A DNA stretch of 64,000 nucleotides from Anaerolineae bacterium (GTDB lineage: Bacteria; Chloroflexota; Anaerolineae; Promineifilales; Promineifilaceae). Below the pieces are notes generated by a model. It ran no database searches, was not told the DNA's origin, and saw nothing but the letters and a program-made list of their open reading frames with translations. The stretch is taken from positions 1 through 64,000 of the forward strand of contig JAMLHW010000010.1 in NCBI GenBank assembly GCA_023954475.1, given 5' to 3'. Position 1 is the stretch's first letter. Each line of letters starts with the position of its first letter. A program made the position numbers and the translations under genes. Shown here piece after piece: positions 1 through 8,562 of this stretch.

Positions 1-1943
1 TATGTCGCCTCTACCCCGCTGACATCCTGCGCATCGGCCGTAAAAATGTAGTACGATTGATCGACGGATTCGATTGGTCCGACAACTGTCACAAAATCAC
101 CTAACTCCATCCGTGTGTCGGCATTCGGTACCAATAATTCGCCGTCACGACGCACCGCCATCACAAAAACACCGGAAGGCAGACGCAGTTCGCGCAAGCG
201 CTTGCCGGTAATCGACGGATTACGCACGACAACTTCGTGTACTTCTTTGGCGTCATCAGTACGCGTCATCAATTCGTAGGCACCCGGACTGCGCGTCAGC
301 AGCACCAGCAATGCGGCATAATCGACAGCCGGGTTGGTCGGGGTAACGCCTAACTGCTGGAATCGGCCGAATTCACGCGGATCAGTCACATGCGCCACAA
401 TATGCCTGGCACCGTATGTCGTCTTGATAAACCGACAAATCTGATAATTGACATCACTCTCACCGGGAGTCACCACCATACGCGTAGCGCGTTCCAGAAT
501 TGCTTTTGTGTGCACATCCGGGCGATCGGCATAACCGGCCACAATCGCCAGCCCCAACTCCTGCGCCTGCGCAATATGCTCCGGATTGGGATCGATCAAC
601 AGCACCGGCTCGTGATGACGCTGCAACTGCTGCGCCACTTCCAGCCCCATTTTGTTCGCACCAATGACCAGAATCGGCGGCTCTTCGGCCATTTCCGGTT
701 TGGGCATCATATAGTTAAACACCAACGGCCCGACCGTCGCCATGATCATCGCCAGCAAAATAATGTCGGCATTGACCGGCTCGGTCAAAATACCCAATTC
801 AACACCGATGGCAGCTTCCGCCACGATCAGTGACAAACGCGCCGTCAACAACATGCCGCCGGCAAACGTATCGTGCCATGAAAACTTGAGGCGCAACAAC
901 AAACCGGGAATGATCTTCACCGCCAGCGACCCCAGAATCAGCGCCGGAACCAGTAGCAGGGCATCGGGCGAATCGATCAACGCCTGCAAGTCAAAACGCA
1001 CACCGATCATGATAAAAAAGATCGGAATGAAGAAACCGAAGCCAATCGATTCGATCTGATGGATGGTCGCCTTATCTTCCGTACCGGCAACAAGCGAGAC
1101 CAATACGCCTGCCAGAAACGTACCGAGTACAATTTCTGCGCCCAGAAATTCAGACAGCACCACAAAAATGAGGAAGATAAACAGGGCAAATCGCAATTTG
1201 ACCTGCGACGATGTCGTGTTGATACGCGTCACCAGTTGGCGTACCCATTCCTGGCCATAAATGCGCCGCACAATCCAATAAACGACGGCAAAACCGACCA
1301 GAATCAAGCCCACCAGACCAACTTCAAAGCCAAATCCACCGAGATCGATGACGGCGACGACAACGGTCAAAATGAGTAATGTGCCAAAGTCAGCGACTGT
1401 CGCAGCGACGAGAAGGGTTTGCCCCAATTGCGTGCTGCCGTAACCGCTTTCTTTCAACACGGCCACGATCAAGCCCAGTGAAGAGGGCGCAAAGATCAGG
1501 ACGAGGAACAGCCAGCTATTGCCTTGGAGCAGGGTGGTCTGGGCCAAGCCAAAGGAAATGGCCACGCCGATCAACAGGGTCAAACCGAACATTACAATTC
1601 CCATTGGCACGGGGCTGGCAAGATATTCACTCCAGTTGGCTGTTTTTTGGGGACGGGAACTGCGCAAATTGGAAAAATCGATCTCGGTTCCCGCGAGGAA
1701 AAAGAGGATGCCAAATCCGAATTCGGACAAAATGATCAGGATGCGGTCATCACGCAGTTCAGGATAGAATTGGCCCAACACGATGCCGAGCAGGATTTCG
1801 CCGACTACAACCGGGATAGCAATCCAGCGATTGATGCGTGCCACGATAAACGGCACGATGAACGCCAGACCGATCACGATGAGCAGGGGGACGAACGATT
1901 CCCCTTCTTCAGCCACGGGGGCGAGTAGCAATATGTGTTCCAT
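1..1943 (-). CDS. Kef/CPA2-type monovalent cation:proton antiporter with TrkA domains (3' end cut by window)
   Basis: The reading frame is open from an ATG at 1943 to the window edge (647 complete codons, no stop), so the C-terminus is missing. The first ~390 residues are a chain of hydrophobic segments typical of the CPA2 antiporter family, including a membrane stretch with FLAGTEID and a later LGTFLAGVL segment. Around residue 412 a Rossmann TrkA-N domain begins (VIGANKMGLEVA), followed by a TrkA-C domain ending in a GDFVTVVGP-like strand. Such proteins exchange K+ or Na+ for H+ across the inner membrane, with the TrkA part sensing nucleotides. The start is backed by a strong GAGGAGGT ribosome site. 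Ion specificity cannot be read from the sequence. Confidence 0.9.
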   Translation of the reverse strand, partial: MEHILLLAPVAEEGESFVPLLIVIGLAFIVPFIVARINRWIAIPVVVGEILLGIVLGQFYPELRDDRILIILSEFGFGILFFLAGTEIDFSNLRSSRPQKTANWSEYLASPVPMGIVMFGLTLLIGVAISFGLAQTTLLQGNSWLFLVLIFAPSSLGLIVAVLKESGYGSTQLGQTLLVAATVADFGTLLILTVVVAVIDLGGFGFEVGLVGLILVGFAVVYWIVRRIYGQEWVRQLVTRINTTSSQVKLRFALFIFLIFVVLSEFLGAEIVLGTFLAGVLVSLVAGTEDKATIHQIESIGFGFFIPIFFIMIGVRFDLQALIDSPDALLLVPALILGSLAVKIIPGLLLRLKFSWHDTFAGGMLLTARLSLIVAEAAIGVELGILTEPVNADIILLAMIMATVGPLVFNYMMPKPEMAEEPPILVIGANKMGLEVAQQLQRHHEPVLLIDPNPEHIAQAQELGLAIVAGYADRPDVHTKAILERATRMVVTPGESDVNYQICRFIKTTYGARHIVAHVTDPREFGRFQQLGVTPTNPAVDYAALLVLLTRSPGAYELMTRTDDAKEVHEVVVRNPSITGKRLRELRLPSGVFVMAVRRDGELLVPNADTRMELGDFVTVVGPIESVDQSYYIFTADAQDVSGVEAT

Positions 1944-2316
1944 CCAGTGCGTACCTCCTCAAGGTCCGATTTTCACAGCAGCATCTATTTGCCCACATCG
2001 TTGCTGCCGTTTAGCTGTGTAAATCAGGCAGATTGATGTGCAAATGGGCAAAATGTCATAAGGCAATGTGGATACAATGAGCAGGAATTATACGCTGAAC
2101 GCGATCGGTTTTGAAAATGGGGTCAGATCGGTGGGGGAATTCGGCCGAATTTCTCCCCTGCTGCAGGCAAAATGGAAGAGGCACGGCACTGCGTTGAGCA
2201 ACTTGTAATCAGGGCATTTCATGCATCGCGGCTCTTGGTCGACACCTAACACAGACGGCGTAGTGCGCCTGACATGACGCAGAAAGTGGCGCTGCGCCAG
2301 CAAGGGCAAAGAAAAA

Positions 2317-2364
2317 GCCCCCCACTTCCGCGAGAGACTTTCGGAGAGCAGAAAGCCGGGGCGT
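2317..2364 (-). terminator. Probable rho-independent terminator after the small barrel protein
   Basis: On the minus strand a GCCCC-starting arm near 2360 faces a GGGGGGC arm near 2320, followed directly by TTTTTCTTT. The stem is imperfect in the middle (a smaller CTTTC/GAAAG hairpin sits inside). It lies 27-74 bp beyond the stop codon at 2391 and would end that transcript. The rest of 1944-2390 shows no convincing gene; one copy of the TTCGGCCGAA palindrome lies at about 2143. Confidence 0.5.
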
Positions 2365-2390
2365 CTGCTCTGTGTACAGGCGTAAGTCAG

Positions 2391-2702
2391 CTAGGCCGGC
2401 TCAAAAGCCATCATCCCGGCCATTATCTGGTCAAACGCAAACATCGCATCGATTAGCGGGATTGCCTCATATGTTTGCACCTGGCTCAATGGGTAAGCGT
2501 GGAGCTTTGTCCAAATCTCTTCATGCGACTCGACATCCACAATCGCGACGCTGCCGGTCGCGTTGGCGAAATTGTAGACGCATTCCAGCCATCCGTCTTC
2601 CAGACCTTCCTCGAGAAATGCTCTGGATTTCACCACCGTGTCTTCCCAATTCTCCAGCGGCGGTGCGCCGACCTTCTCTTTAACCAAAATCAAGAACTTC
2701 AT
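2391..2702 (-). CDS. Small muconolactone-isomerase-like alpha/beta-barrel protein
   Basis: This 103-residue protein starts MKFLILVKEKVGAPPL and shows the pattern of dimeric ferredoxin-like barrel proteins of the muconolactone isomerase/DUF3303 type: a first strand FLILVK, a helix with AFLEEGLEDGW, a strand SVAIVDVES, then a helix and the strand VQTYEAIPLID. Function is not known; proteins of this shape include isomerases, monooxygenases and plain binding proteins. The start at 2702 has a GGAGGT ribosome site; a longer in-frame extension to 2828 has no such site and looks non-coding. It stands alone, with a likely terminator after it. Confidence 0.7.
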   Translation of the reverse strand: MKFLILVKEKVGAPPLENWEDTVVKSRAFLEEGLEDGWLECVYNFANATGSVAIVDVESHEEIWTKLHAYPLSQVQTYEAIPLIDAMFAFDQIMAGMMAFEPA

Positions 2703-3107
2703 TTTCTGTGTACCTCCATGTGGTGAGTGCTGACGACCCTCTATGATCGTCAGATGGTTGCGGCGCCGCGTTAGCGTCGCAGAGACGCCGGGATAAATGC
2801 CGCCGCATGCAACGTATGGACCGGGCATCGGCCGATTTATAGGCTGAAATCCTGTGGGTGCGGTGGTGCTGTGACGGGGAATCCTACTGGTTACCAGCGG
2901 CCAACCCGCAGCCTACCTGATAGCATAGCACCTGAGACACGTGGTTGTCACGTGTCATTTGTCATACAAAAGACAATGGGAAGCGCGCAAGTGGCTTGTT
3001 CATCTACAAGCGTTGCCCAAATCGGCCGAAATGAGCAATTCGTCAGCTTCAACGCTTTTAGATTAAAGCACCTGGAATCTGCTTGCCCCTACACCGTAAT
3101 TTGACGG
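2703..3107. other. Intergenic stretch without a gene
   Basis: No open frame here has coding character. It holds the upstream region of the small barrel gene, two copies of the TCGGCCGA core (about 2828 and 3013) and the inverted repeat listed separately. No clear terminator for the upstream PEP-synthase-like gene was found. Confidence 0.5.
2936..2956. promoter_or_regulatory. Perfect 8-bp inverted repeat GACACGTG-N5-CACGTGTC
   Basis: GACACGTG at 2936-2943 and CACGTGTC at 2949-2956 form a perfect dyad with a 5-bp spacer, about 235 bp upstream of the small barrel gene. The size and symmetry suit an operator for a dimeric regulator; an RNA hairpin from the upstream gene's 3' region is the alternative. 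No T-run follows on either strand, so it is not an ordinary terminator. Confidence 0.35.
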
Positions 3108-5798
3108 CTATTCTTCCGTCACAACCACAATCCGTCCTGACATACCATCCACGCGCACACGTTGGCCGGTTTGCAAGCGCTGTGTCGCTTGATCGACACC
3201 GACCACTGCCGGAATGCCGTATTCCCGCGCCACGACGGAGCCGTGCGTCATCAGGCCGCCGACTTCAGTAATCAGACCAGCGGCGGTGAGAAAGAGCGGC
3301 GTCCACGCCGGATCGGTGCCGGGGCAGACGAGAATATCACCCGGCTGGAGGTGTGCGTCGGTTGGATCGAACACGACGCGTACCGTGCCTTCAACGACGC
3401 CGGGCGAAACAGGTGTACCGATGATCTGTTCAGGATCGTTGGGGCCGGTTTCGGCCGAAATACGCACCCCTTCATAAAACGCCTGCCCATCGCTCAACAG
3501 AATCCGTGGAATCTGCTTGCGCTGCGCTTCACGCGCAAGCAACTGCCGCCGTGCGGCGACAATGGCCTGCCAATCAGTCGTGCTTTTGCCACCGGCGAGC
3601 GTCTTTAATTCGGCCATCGTCAGGAAAAAGATGTCTTCGGCCGAATCGAGTACGCCGTCGGCCGTTAACTGCGCACCACTGACCAGCAATGAATGCCGCA
3701 CCAAGCCCAGCAGATTGACAATGGTGAATTTAGGACTTTCGCGCAAACCGGTTAGCGCACGAATACGGCGCACAGCAAAGCGGATCGCGCGGGCTTTGAT
3801 GAAGCCGCCCGGTGATCGCCGCACCATTTTCTCCAGCTTGCCGGCAGCATCCTCGGCGGCTTGTTCACCGCGTGCAAAAACGGCGTCCGGTGCTTGCGCG
3901 GGATCGGCAATGTTCAAATAGCTTTGCACAGTGCGGATCACCTGGGTCGGCTCTTCACGCCAGCGACGTCGGCCGAGATCGATTTCTGCCAGCCCGCGCA
4001 TACCATAGCGGGCCATGAACGCAGTGAGCGCTGTCTGAGCCGTGGGCGGCAGTGAACCGGCACGGTATTCGGCCGAAATTTGCGTCGCATCCAACTCAGC
4101 AAACAACATCCGTGCCGCGTCATCTTCACGAATCGCCTGTGCCGTGCGCCACAAGACCAGATCCATTTCTGTTGTCACATTATGCGGCAACCCACGCGTC
4201 AACAACAGCACCGTTTCACGCCCATCCGGCAAGTCATGCACGAGTCGGGTGAGCAAATTGAGCATCGCCATACCCGCGCCGACCGCCGGAACAAAACGCG
4301 GCAGCAATGCGGGAAATGCATTTTGAAAAACTGATTCGGCAAGCCGGACGCGGTCAGCCAGCGTGTCGGCATGGCGGAACCAGAGTGTGTAATGTGCGAC
4401 AAGATCGTCAAAGCGGAGTTGCAACTGTTCGCGAGTGGCGTCGGGATGACGCAGGGCATGTTGCAGGCGCACAATCATGGGCAGCAAGCCGAAGAGCAGG
4501 TGACGGATGGTGCGCAATCGCGGCAGGTTGCGCTGCACGGGAAAACGATTGCCGTCGTACAGTGTGCGCAACGCTTCGGCCGATGCCGGTTCGATCAGGG
4601 CCAGTGCGTTGGTGATGATTTTTCGGCCGATTTGAGTCAGCAGCGGCGGCGTCAGATCGATCCACAGCCGTTCGCCGGCGTGCCACACCAGGCGTTGCTT
4701 TTCCGGCGCAACCCGATAGTCAAAAATAGCTGCCATACCGGCGAAAATACCGCGAATCGCTTCGCGCCCCAGCGGTGTCACCGGGTCGAGCATTCCCTGC
4801 ACCGCGCCAAACGAGAAAAAGATGCGCAGCTTGTCATCGCGCACACTGGCATTTTCAGGACAGGGGAACAGTGATGTGATCGGTCTGGATTGCAGCAGCG
4901 CCAAGCCGCTTTCCGGCGTCCAACCCCATTCGATATCCTGTGGAAAATCGAACAGCGCTGCAACTTGCCTCCCCAAAACAACCAAATCATCAACGACTTC
5001 GTCGGATACAGCCGGGTTTTCAGCTATCGGCCGATTGGTGGTTATGATGCCGCCGCCATCTTTGCCGTGAATGACAGTCGCTTTGGCGCCCAGACTGCGC
5101 TGCACAATGGCCCCGGTTGCGCTGTCCACGACGTAATGATCTGGTTCGACCTGGCCGGAGACGAGCGCTTCACCGAGGCCCAGAGTGGCATCGATGACCA
5201 TCTGGTCGCGGCGTCCATTGAGCGGATTGGCGGTGAACAAGACACCGCTGGCAGCACTGGGAACCATATTCTGCACCACCACAGCGAGTGCCACGACGCT
5301 GTGGTCAATGCCATTGCGAGCGCGGTAACCAATGGCGCGTGCCGTCCACAGGCTGCTCCAGCAGTTGACGACCGCTGCGAGCAATGCCTGTTCGCCGATG
5401 ACGTTGAGGAAGGTGTCCTGCTGTCCGGCAAAGGACATGTCGGGCAAATCTTCGGCGGTGGCGGAGGAGCGCACGGCGACCGGCTGCAACGGATCGGGAT
5501 ACGCTTCGAGAATGGCGTCGATCAGGGTGGGGGGAATGGTTTCGGCCGAAAACAGCCCGCGTATCTGCTGCGAAACTTGCTGCAATGCTGCCGGATTGCG
5601 TGTGTCAGCGGCAGCGACCCGGTCCATAATCTCGTCAGCCAGATCAGTTGCAGCGATATAGAGTTGATAGGCGTAAGTGGTCAGCAGAAAACCGGCGGGA
5701 ACGGGCAAGCCGGCCCGTACCAGTCGGGCAAGATTGGCTCCTTTACCCCCGACGAGGTTGAGTGTCGCATCCGATGCGTTGAGCGGCAGAACAAACAT
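3108..5798 (-). CDS. PEP synthase / rifampin-phosphotransferase-like enzyme
   Basis: The 896-residue protein begins with a PPDK/PEP-synthase ATP-grasp domain (GGKGANLARL near residue 18, VRSSATAEDLPDMSFAGQQ near 110, a GLGEALVSGQV motif near 210) and ends with the swivelling PEP-utilising domain, whose phospho-histidine would be His852 in GGLMTHGSVVARE. The middle ~450 residues are not like the TIM barrel of true PEP synthases; this layout (ATP domain, helical middle, histidine domain) and the length are closest to the rifampin phosphotransferase group. It could phosphorylate a small molecule with ATP, or act as a pyruvate/water dikinase. No ribosome site precedes the ATG, but a TATGAT box sits 6 bp upstream, suggesting a leaderless mRNA. 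Confidence 0.85.
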   Translation of the reverse strand: MFVLPLNASDATLNLVGGKGANLARLVRAGLPVPAGFLLTTYAYQLYIAATDLADEIMDRVAAADTRNPAALQQVSQQIRGLFSAETIPPTLIDAILEAYPDPLQPVAVRSSATAEDLPDMSFAGQQDTFLNVIGEQALLAAVVNCWSSLWTARAIGYRARNGIDHSVVALAVVVQNMVPSAASGVLFTANPLNGRRDQMVIDATLGLGEALVSGQVEPDHYVVDSATGAIVQRSLGAKATVIHGKDGGGIITTNRPIAENPAVSDEVVDDLVVLGRQVAALFDFPQDIEWGWTPESGLALLQSRPITSLFPCPENASVRDDKLRIFFSFGAVQGMLDPVTPLGREAIRGIFAGMAAIFDYRVAPEKQRLVWHAGERLWIDLTPPLLTQIGRKIITNALALIEPASAEALRTLYDGNRFPVQRNLPRLRTIRHLLFGLLPMIVRLQHALRHPDATREQLQLRFDDLVAHYTLWFRHADTLADRVRLAESVFQNAFPALLPRFVPAVGAGMAMLNLLTRLVHDLPDGRETVLLLTRGLPHNVTTEMDLVLWRTAQAIREDDAARMLFAELDATQISAEYRAGSLPPTAQTALTAFMARYGMRGLAEIDLGRRRWREEPTQVIRTVQSYLNIADPAQAPDAVFARGEQAAEDAAGKLEKMVRRSPGGFIKARAIRFAVRRIRALTGLRESPKFTIVNLLGLVRHSLLVSGAQLTADGVLDSAEDIFFLTMAELKTLAGGKSTTDWQAIVAARRQLLAREAQRKQIPRILLSDGQAFYEGVRISAETGPNDPEQIIGTPVSPGVVEGTVRVVFDPTDAHLQPGDILVCPGTDPAWTPLFLTAAGLITEVGGLMTHGSVVAREYGIPAVVGVDQATQRLQTGQRVRVDGMSGRIVVVTEE

Positions 5799-5804
5799 GA
5801 CACA

Positions 5805-5810
5805 ATCATA
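5805..5810 (-). promoter_or_regulatory. -10 box TATGAT, 6 bp before the PEP-synthase-like start codon
   Basis: TATGAT on the minus strand is followed by 6 bp and then the ATG at 5798. Transcription starting about 7 bp after the box would begin at the start codon. No good -35 box is seen, so support rests on the spacing shared with other genes here. Confidence 0.4.
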
Positions 5811-5848
5811 CCATGCCTGTCCGCCACAACGAGTGCAAAATCACGATT

Positions 5849-6247
5849 TTAGGGCAGTCGCATTTGCTGCAAGCTCGCTGTCGAAATAGCACTCAGGTGC
5901 GGATCGCGGTGAACCAGTATCAAATCATGCTCAGCAGCAGTCGCTGCAATCAAAGCATCTACAGTAGGAAGACGTTGCAGCGTTGCAGCGCGCAATTGGA
6001 TAGCGCGGTGGGCAATAGGCGCATCGGCCGCCAGCACTTTGGAGAATAGGGCAGAATAATTCTCCCATACGCCGGTCCAGTGAATCTGTTGCCCCAACGC
6101 ACTCAAACGGCCATATACCTCAGGAATAGACAGCGCGGAAATGCTCACCTTCACATTGGGATCGTTGAAGAGACGAGTAACATCATCGACACCTGGTTCC
6201 CCAAACAAATGCGCCAGCCATGCTGAAGAATCCAGTAAATGGGTCAT
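5849..6247 (-). CDS. vapC: VapC-type PIN-domain toxin
   Basis: The 132-residue protein has the PIN ribonuclease pattern: Asp6 in LLDSSAW, Glu43 in IPEV, Asp97 in LPTVDALIAATA and Asp115 in VHRDPHLSAI, the four acidic residues that bind the metal ions. VapC toxins cut tRNA or rRNA until blocked by the partner antitoxin. It overlaps the upstream antitoxin gene by 4 bp, as usual for translationally coupled vapBC pairs. All catalytic acids are present, so the toxin should be active. Confidence 0.92.
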   Translation of the reverse strand: MTHLLDSSAWLAHLFGEPGVDDVTRLFNDPNVKVSISALSIPEVYGRLSALGQQIHWTGVWENYSALFSKVLAADAPIAHRAIQLRAATLQRLPTVDALIAATAAEHDLILVHRDPHLSAISTASLQQMRLP

Positions 6248-6504
6248 TGTAGCCCTTCGTCTTCGTCATCCTGAATGCGTTCGGCAATCAAATCGGCAAT
6301 GGGATCATCACCTTCGTCCAGCCAGGCGCGACCCATTCCGGCTAATTGCTGTGCCAGGTCACCGCGCTTGGGTAGTGGTCGTGCAATTAGAATTCCGTCC
6401 TCGCCAATTTGCCAATCAATTTGTTGACCAGCTTCAATGTTCAGTTCCCGCGCGAGAGCCGCAGGAATCGTGATTTGATTTTTTCCAGTGACTGTTGTAA
6501 TCAT
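6244..6504 (-). CDS. vapB: VapB/AbrB-type antitoxin
   Basis: The 86-residue protein opens with an AbrB/MazE swapped-hairpin DNA-binding domain (VTGKNQITIPAALARELNI, GQQIDWQI) and ends in an acidic tail (DDPIADLIAERIQDDEDEG) that would wrap the toxin. It binds its own promoter, usually together with VapC, and represses the operon. It starts the two-gene operon and overlaps vapC by 4 bp. There is no ribosome site; a consensus promoter places the transcript start at the ATG. Confidence 0.9.
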   Translation of the reverse strand: MITTVTGKNQITIPAALARELNIEAGQQIDWQIGEDGILIARPLPKRGDLAQQLAGMGRAWLDEGDDPIADLIAERIQDDEDEGLQ

Positions 6505-6538
6505 GACTTAAGTTTAATCAAGGAAGATAACATGTCAA
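6505..6538 (-). promoter_or_regulatory. vapBC promoter, TTGACA-N16-TAAACT-N6-ATG (leaderless)
   Basis: On the minus strand a perfect -35 TTGACA (6533-6538) is followed after 16 bp by TAAACT (6511-6516) and after 6 bp more by the vapB ATG. Initiation 6-7 bp after the -10 box would start at the first codon. The AbrB-type antitoxin probably binds here. Confidence 0.75.
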
Positions 6539-6641
6539 GGAAAAGGTTTGTGCGGAACCGAAGAACAAGTTGTCAGGCAAATCAGAAATTGATCACGCAA
6601 AGCCGCCGAATCGATAGGATTGACAGACACCGGTGGCCTGA

Positions 6642-8258
6642 TTATTCCGCTGCAAACGCTGCGGCCGCAGCCAACCGATTGGCAATATGATCGACTAACT
6701 GCTGCACGGCTGTATCGAAGCCAACAGCCTGTTCCGCTGCAACTGATGGCCGGATCATCTCTGCCAGCGCCCGGATTCCCGTTTCCAATTCGGCCGAATC
6801 GACCGTCGCTGCAAACTGATCGACATAGCCGACATACAAATCATAGTAGACCTCGTCCGCCATCAGATAGCTGATCAGCGGCCATGCGTCGCTGACATTG
6901 CTCAGGTCCAGGGCGACCATACCCATGCGACCGTCGCTGGACAGCGACTCGTTGTTGTCCCACGGAATCCACGTAATTAGGCCAGTCGTCGGGTCGGTGT
7001 AGAGATAGTAATTGTGATAAGCGACGCCGTAGGTGTCCCAGTTCTGGATAACGGTGTTGACAGCCAGCCAGCGGGCAAACGCATCGACATCGAAGACGGT
7101 TTCGAGTTCGCTGCGCCATGCGGCAGCGTCGGAGGTGCGCAAATCGGCGTGCAGAATAGTATACAATGCCTGTACGTCGCTGAAATCAGCCTCATCCTGA
7201 TTGGTTTCCTTGTCCAGTGTTGTTGCGTCAAACGATTCGGCCGCAAAGGCAGCACTCAAGCCGTCCGGTTTGTACACGTTGCCACTGTCATCATCGAAAT
7301 TCGTCTCGATCACCGTGTCATCGACGATTTCGACCATCGTGTACAGTCCGACATAGACCGGGCCTTCGCCGTAATCGAGATAGAGTTCGTAGAATGCGGT
7401 CTCGGCCGAAACGACGCCCATCTCCTCGAACAGGTCATACGCGACTGTCTCCCGCAAATACGATTCATCACCAAAATTGCTCGACAACGACAGTTGTTTG
7501 AAGCCGTAGAAGCGCTGGTTATCGATTTCCGGATAGGCGTCTTCGAACTCGTCAAAATCGAGCTTGAACGGCATTTTGAGATCACCGCTGCTCCATGTAC
7601 TGCGCAGGCTGGAATTGCCTTTGAAGCGTATACCGACGTTGGTCCAGACATCGCCTTCAAATTCGACGGTGGCTTCGACCCAGATGGGATTCTCGGTGCT
7701 TTCCTCCAGTCCGGGGCCAAACCCGCCGCCAAAGCCACCCGGTTGGCCACCTTGTGGCCGTGCGCCGTCACCGGGCAATGCGCCGTCGGGCGACGTACCG
7801 TCGGGCGACGTACCGCCGGGCGACGTACCGTCGGGCGGCGTACCACCAGGCGGTAGTCTGTCAGGTGGCCCACCTTCCGGCAGACCGCCTGCCGGACGTC
7901 CGCCACCCAAACCGCCAAAGCCGCCGCTGCTGCCCTGTTCGCCGTAGAGGGCGGTCATGTCGTCCAGCATCAACTGCCAGTTTTCGGCCGAAATGGTGAT
8001 GTCGATGCGATTGACTTCATCATCGGGAAAGACGACATCGTAATTCGGTTCGGCCGAATTGCTGTGCGTCGCATCGTTCCAGCCTTCCGGTCGCGCCACG
8101 TCATCCGTATCGGCATCGACTGCCGTCACTGTGCTGTCGGCGCTCACTGCACTGACTGCAGCAGAAGCTTGATCATCGGCCGAGACGGCACCACAGGCCA
8201 CCAACACGCCCACCGTCACCAAAGCGAGTAATACAAAAGCGATTCGTCTCATGATCAT
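6642..8258 (-). CDS. CotH-kinase-family lipoprotein
   Basis: The protein (538 residues from the ATG at 8258, which has GGAG 7 bp upstream) starts with a lipoprotein signal ending LVAC, Cys22, so it is likely anchored outside the cytoplasmic membrane. A low-complexity Gly/Pro/Asp linker precedes the CotH domain, recognised by RFKGNSSLRSTW, KMPFKLDFDEFE, LSLSSNFGDESYLRE, YVGLYTMVEIVDD and FARWLAVNTVIQNWDTYG. CotH proteins are atypical kinases: Bacillus CotH phosphorylates spore coat proteins, and secreted bacterial relatives are common beside extracellular-matrix genes. No partner substrate is recognisable next to it. A longer start at 8273 is possible but lacks a ribosome site. Confidence 0.88.
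   Translation of the reverse strand: MIMRRIAFVLLALVTVGVLVACGAVSADDQASAAVSAVSADSTVTAVDADTDDVARPEGWNDATHSNSAEPNYDVVFPDDEVNRIDITISAENWQLMLDDMTALYGEQGSSGGFGGLGGGRPAGGLPEGGPPDRLPPGGTPPDGTSPGGTSPDGTSPDGALPGDGARPQGGQPGGFGGGFGPGLEESTENPIWVEATVEFEGDVWTNVGIRFKGNSSLRSTWSSGDLKMPFKLDFDEFEDAYPEIDNQRFYGFKQLSLSSNFGDESYLRETVAYDLFEEMGVVSAETAFYELYLDYGEGPVYVGLYTMVEIVDDTVIETNFDDDSGNVYKPDGLSAAFAAESFDATTLDKETNQDEADFSDVQALYTILHADLRTSDAAAWRSELETVFDVDAFARWLAVNTVIQNWDTYGVAYHNYYLYTDPTTGLITWIPWDNNESLSSDGRMGMVALDLSNVSDAWPLISYLMADEVYYDLYVGYVDQFAATVDSAELETGIRALAEMIRPSVAAEQAVGFDTAVQQLVDHIANRLAAAAAFAAE
7775..7856 (-). repeat. 15-bp tandem repeats in the CotH linker
   Basis: About five copies of a 15-bp unit with the core GGGCGACGTACCG (plus-strand view) encode a pentapeptide series of the type PDGTS/PGGTS. 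The units diverge slightly. Length changes by slippage would keep the frame and only alter the linker between the lipid anchor region and the kinase domain. Confidence 0.7.
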
Positions 8259-8358
8259 GATCCCTCTCCACATTTATAGCTGTCTACGGGTACGCGAAAA
8301 CGACCCTGACCAGAGCATAACAGCCGGTTGTTAAGAAACTATGCAGATGTTATTCAGA

Positions 8359-8562
8359 ACTGATTGGATCGAGTGGATAGCGCTCTCTGTCAGCAGGAGA
8401 ATATCAGTTGCTGCTGCGAGAAGGAAAATTTCTGCGAATCAAGTGATGAGGGCCTGAAAGCGTGGATCATCGCGGATGAACGCGAAATCAGGATCGAGCG
8501 CTGCCCATGCCTTCTGCGTCGGATCGTCGTGCAGGACTTTTGCCAATAAATCCAGAGCGCGC
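8359..8562 (-). repeat. Dispersed repeat, copy 1 (TPR gene 3' end plus downstream DNA)
   Basis: This stretch covers the last ~40 codons of the TPR gene and ~80 bp beyond its stop. A near-identical copy lies at 27298-27519. The second copy holds about 20 extra bases between two short GCTGCTGCG-like repeats (near 27347-27366), so one copy has lost or gained a slippage unit. Confidence 0.85.

Noticed and set aside
2088-2309. Minus-strand frame of 73 codons
   Set aside because: No ribosome site or family; it overlaps a likely terminator region.
4890-5852. Plus-strand frame of 320 codons
   Set aside because: It is antisense to the PEP-synthase-like gene, whose ATP-domain motifs are clear; the product is rich in Gly/Ala/Arg/His and matches no family.
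7014-7856. Plus-strand frame of 280 codons
   Set aside because: It is the reverse shadow of the CotH gene; the C-terminal GRRTVGRRT repeats come from the 15-bp linker units.
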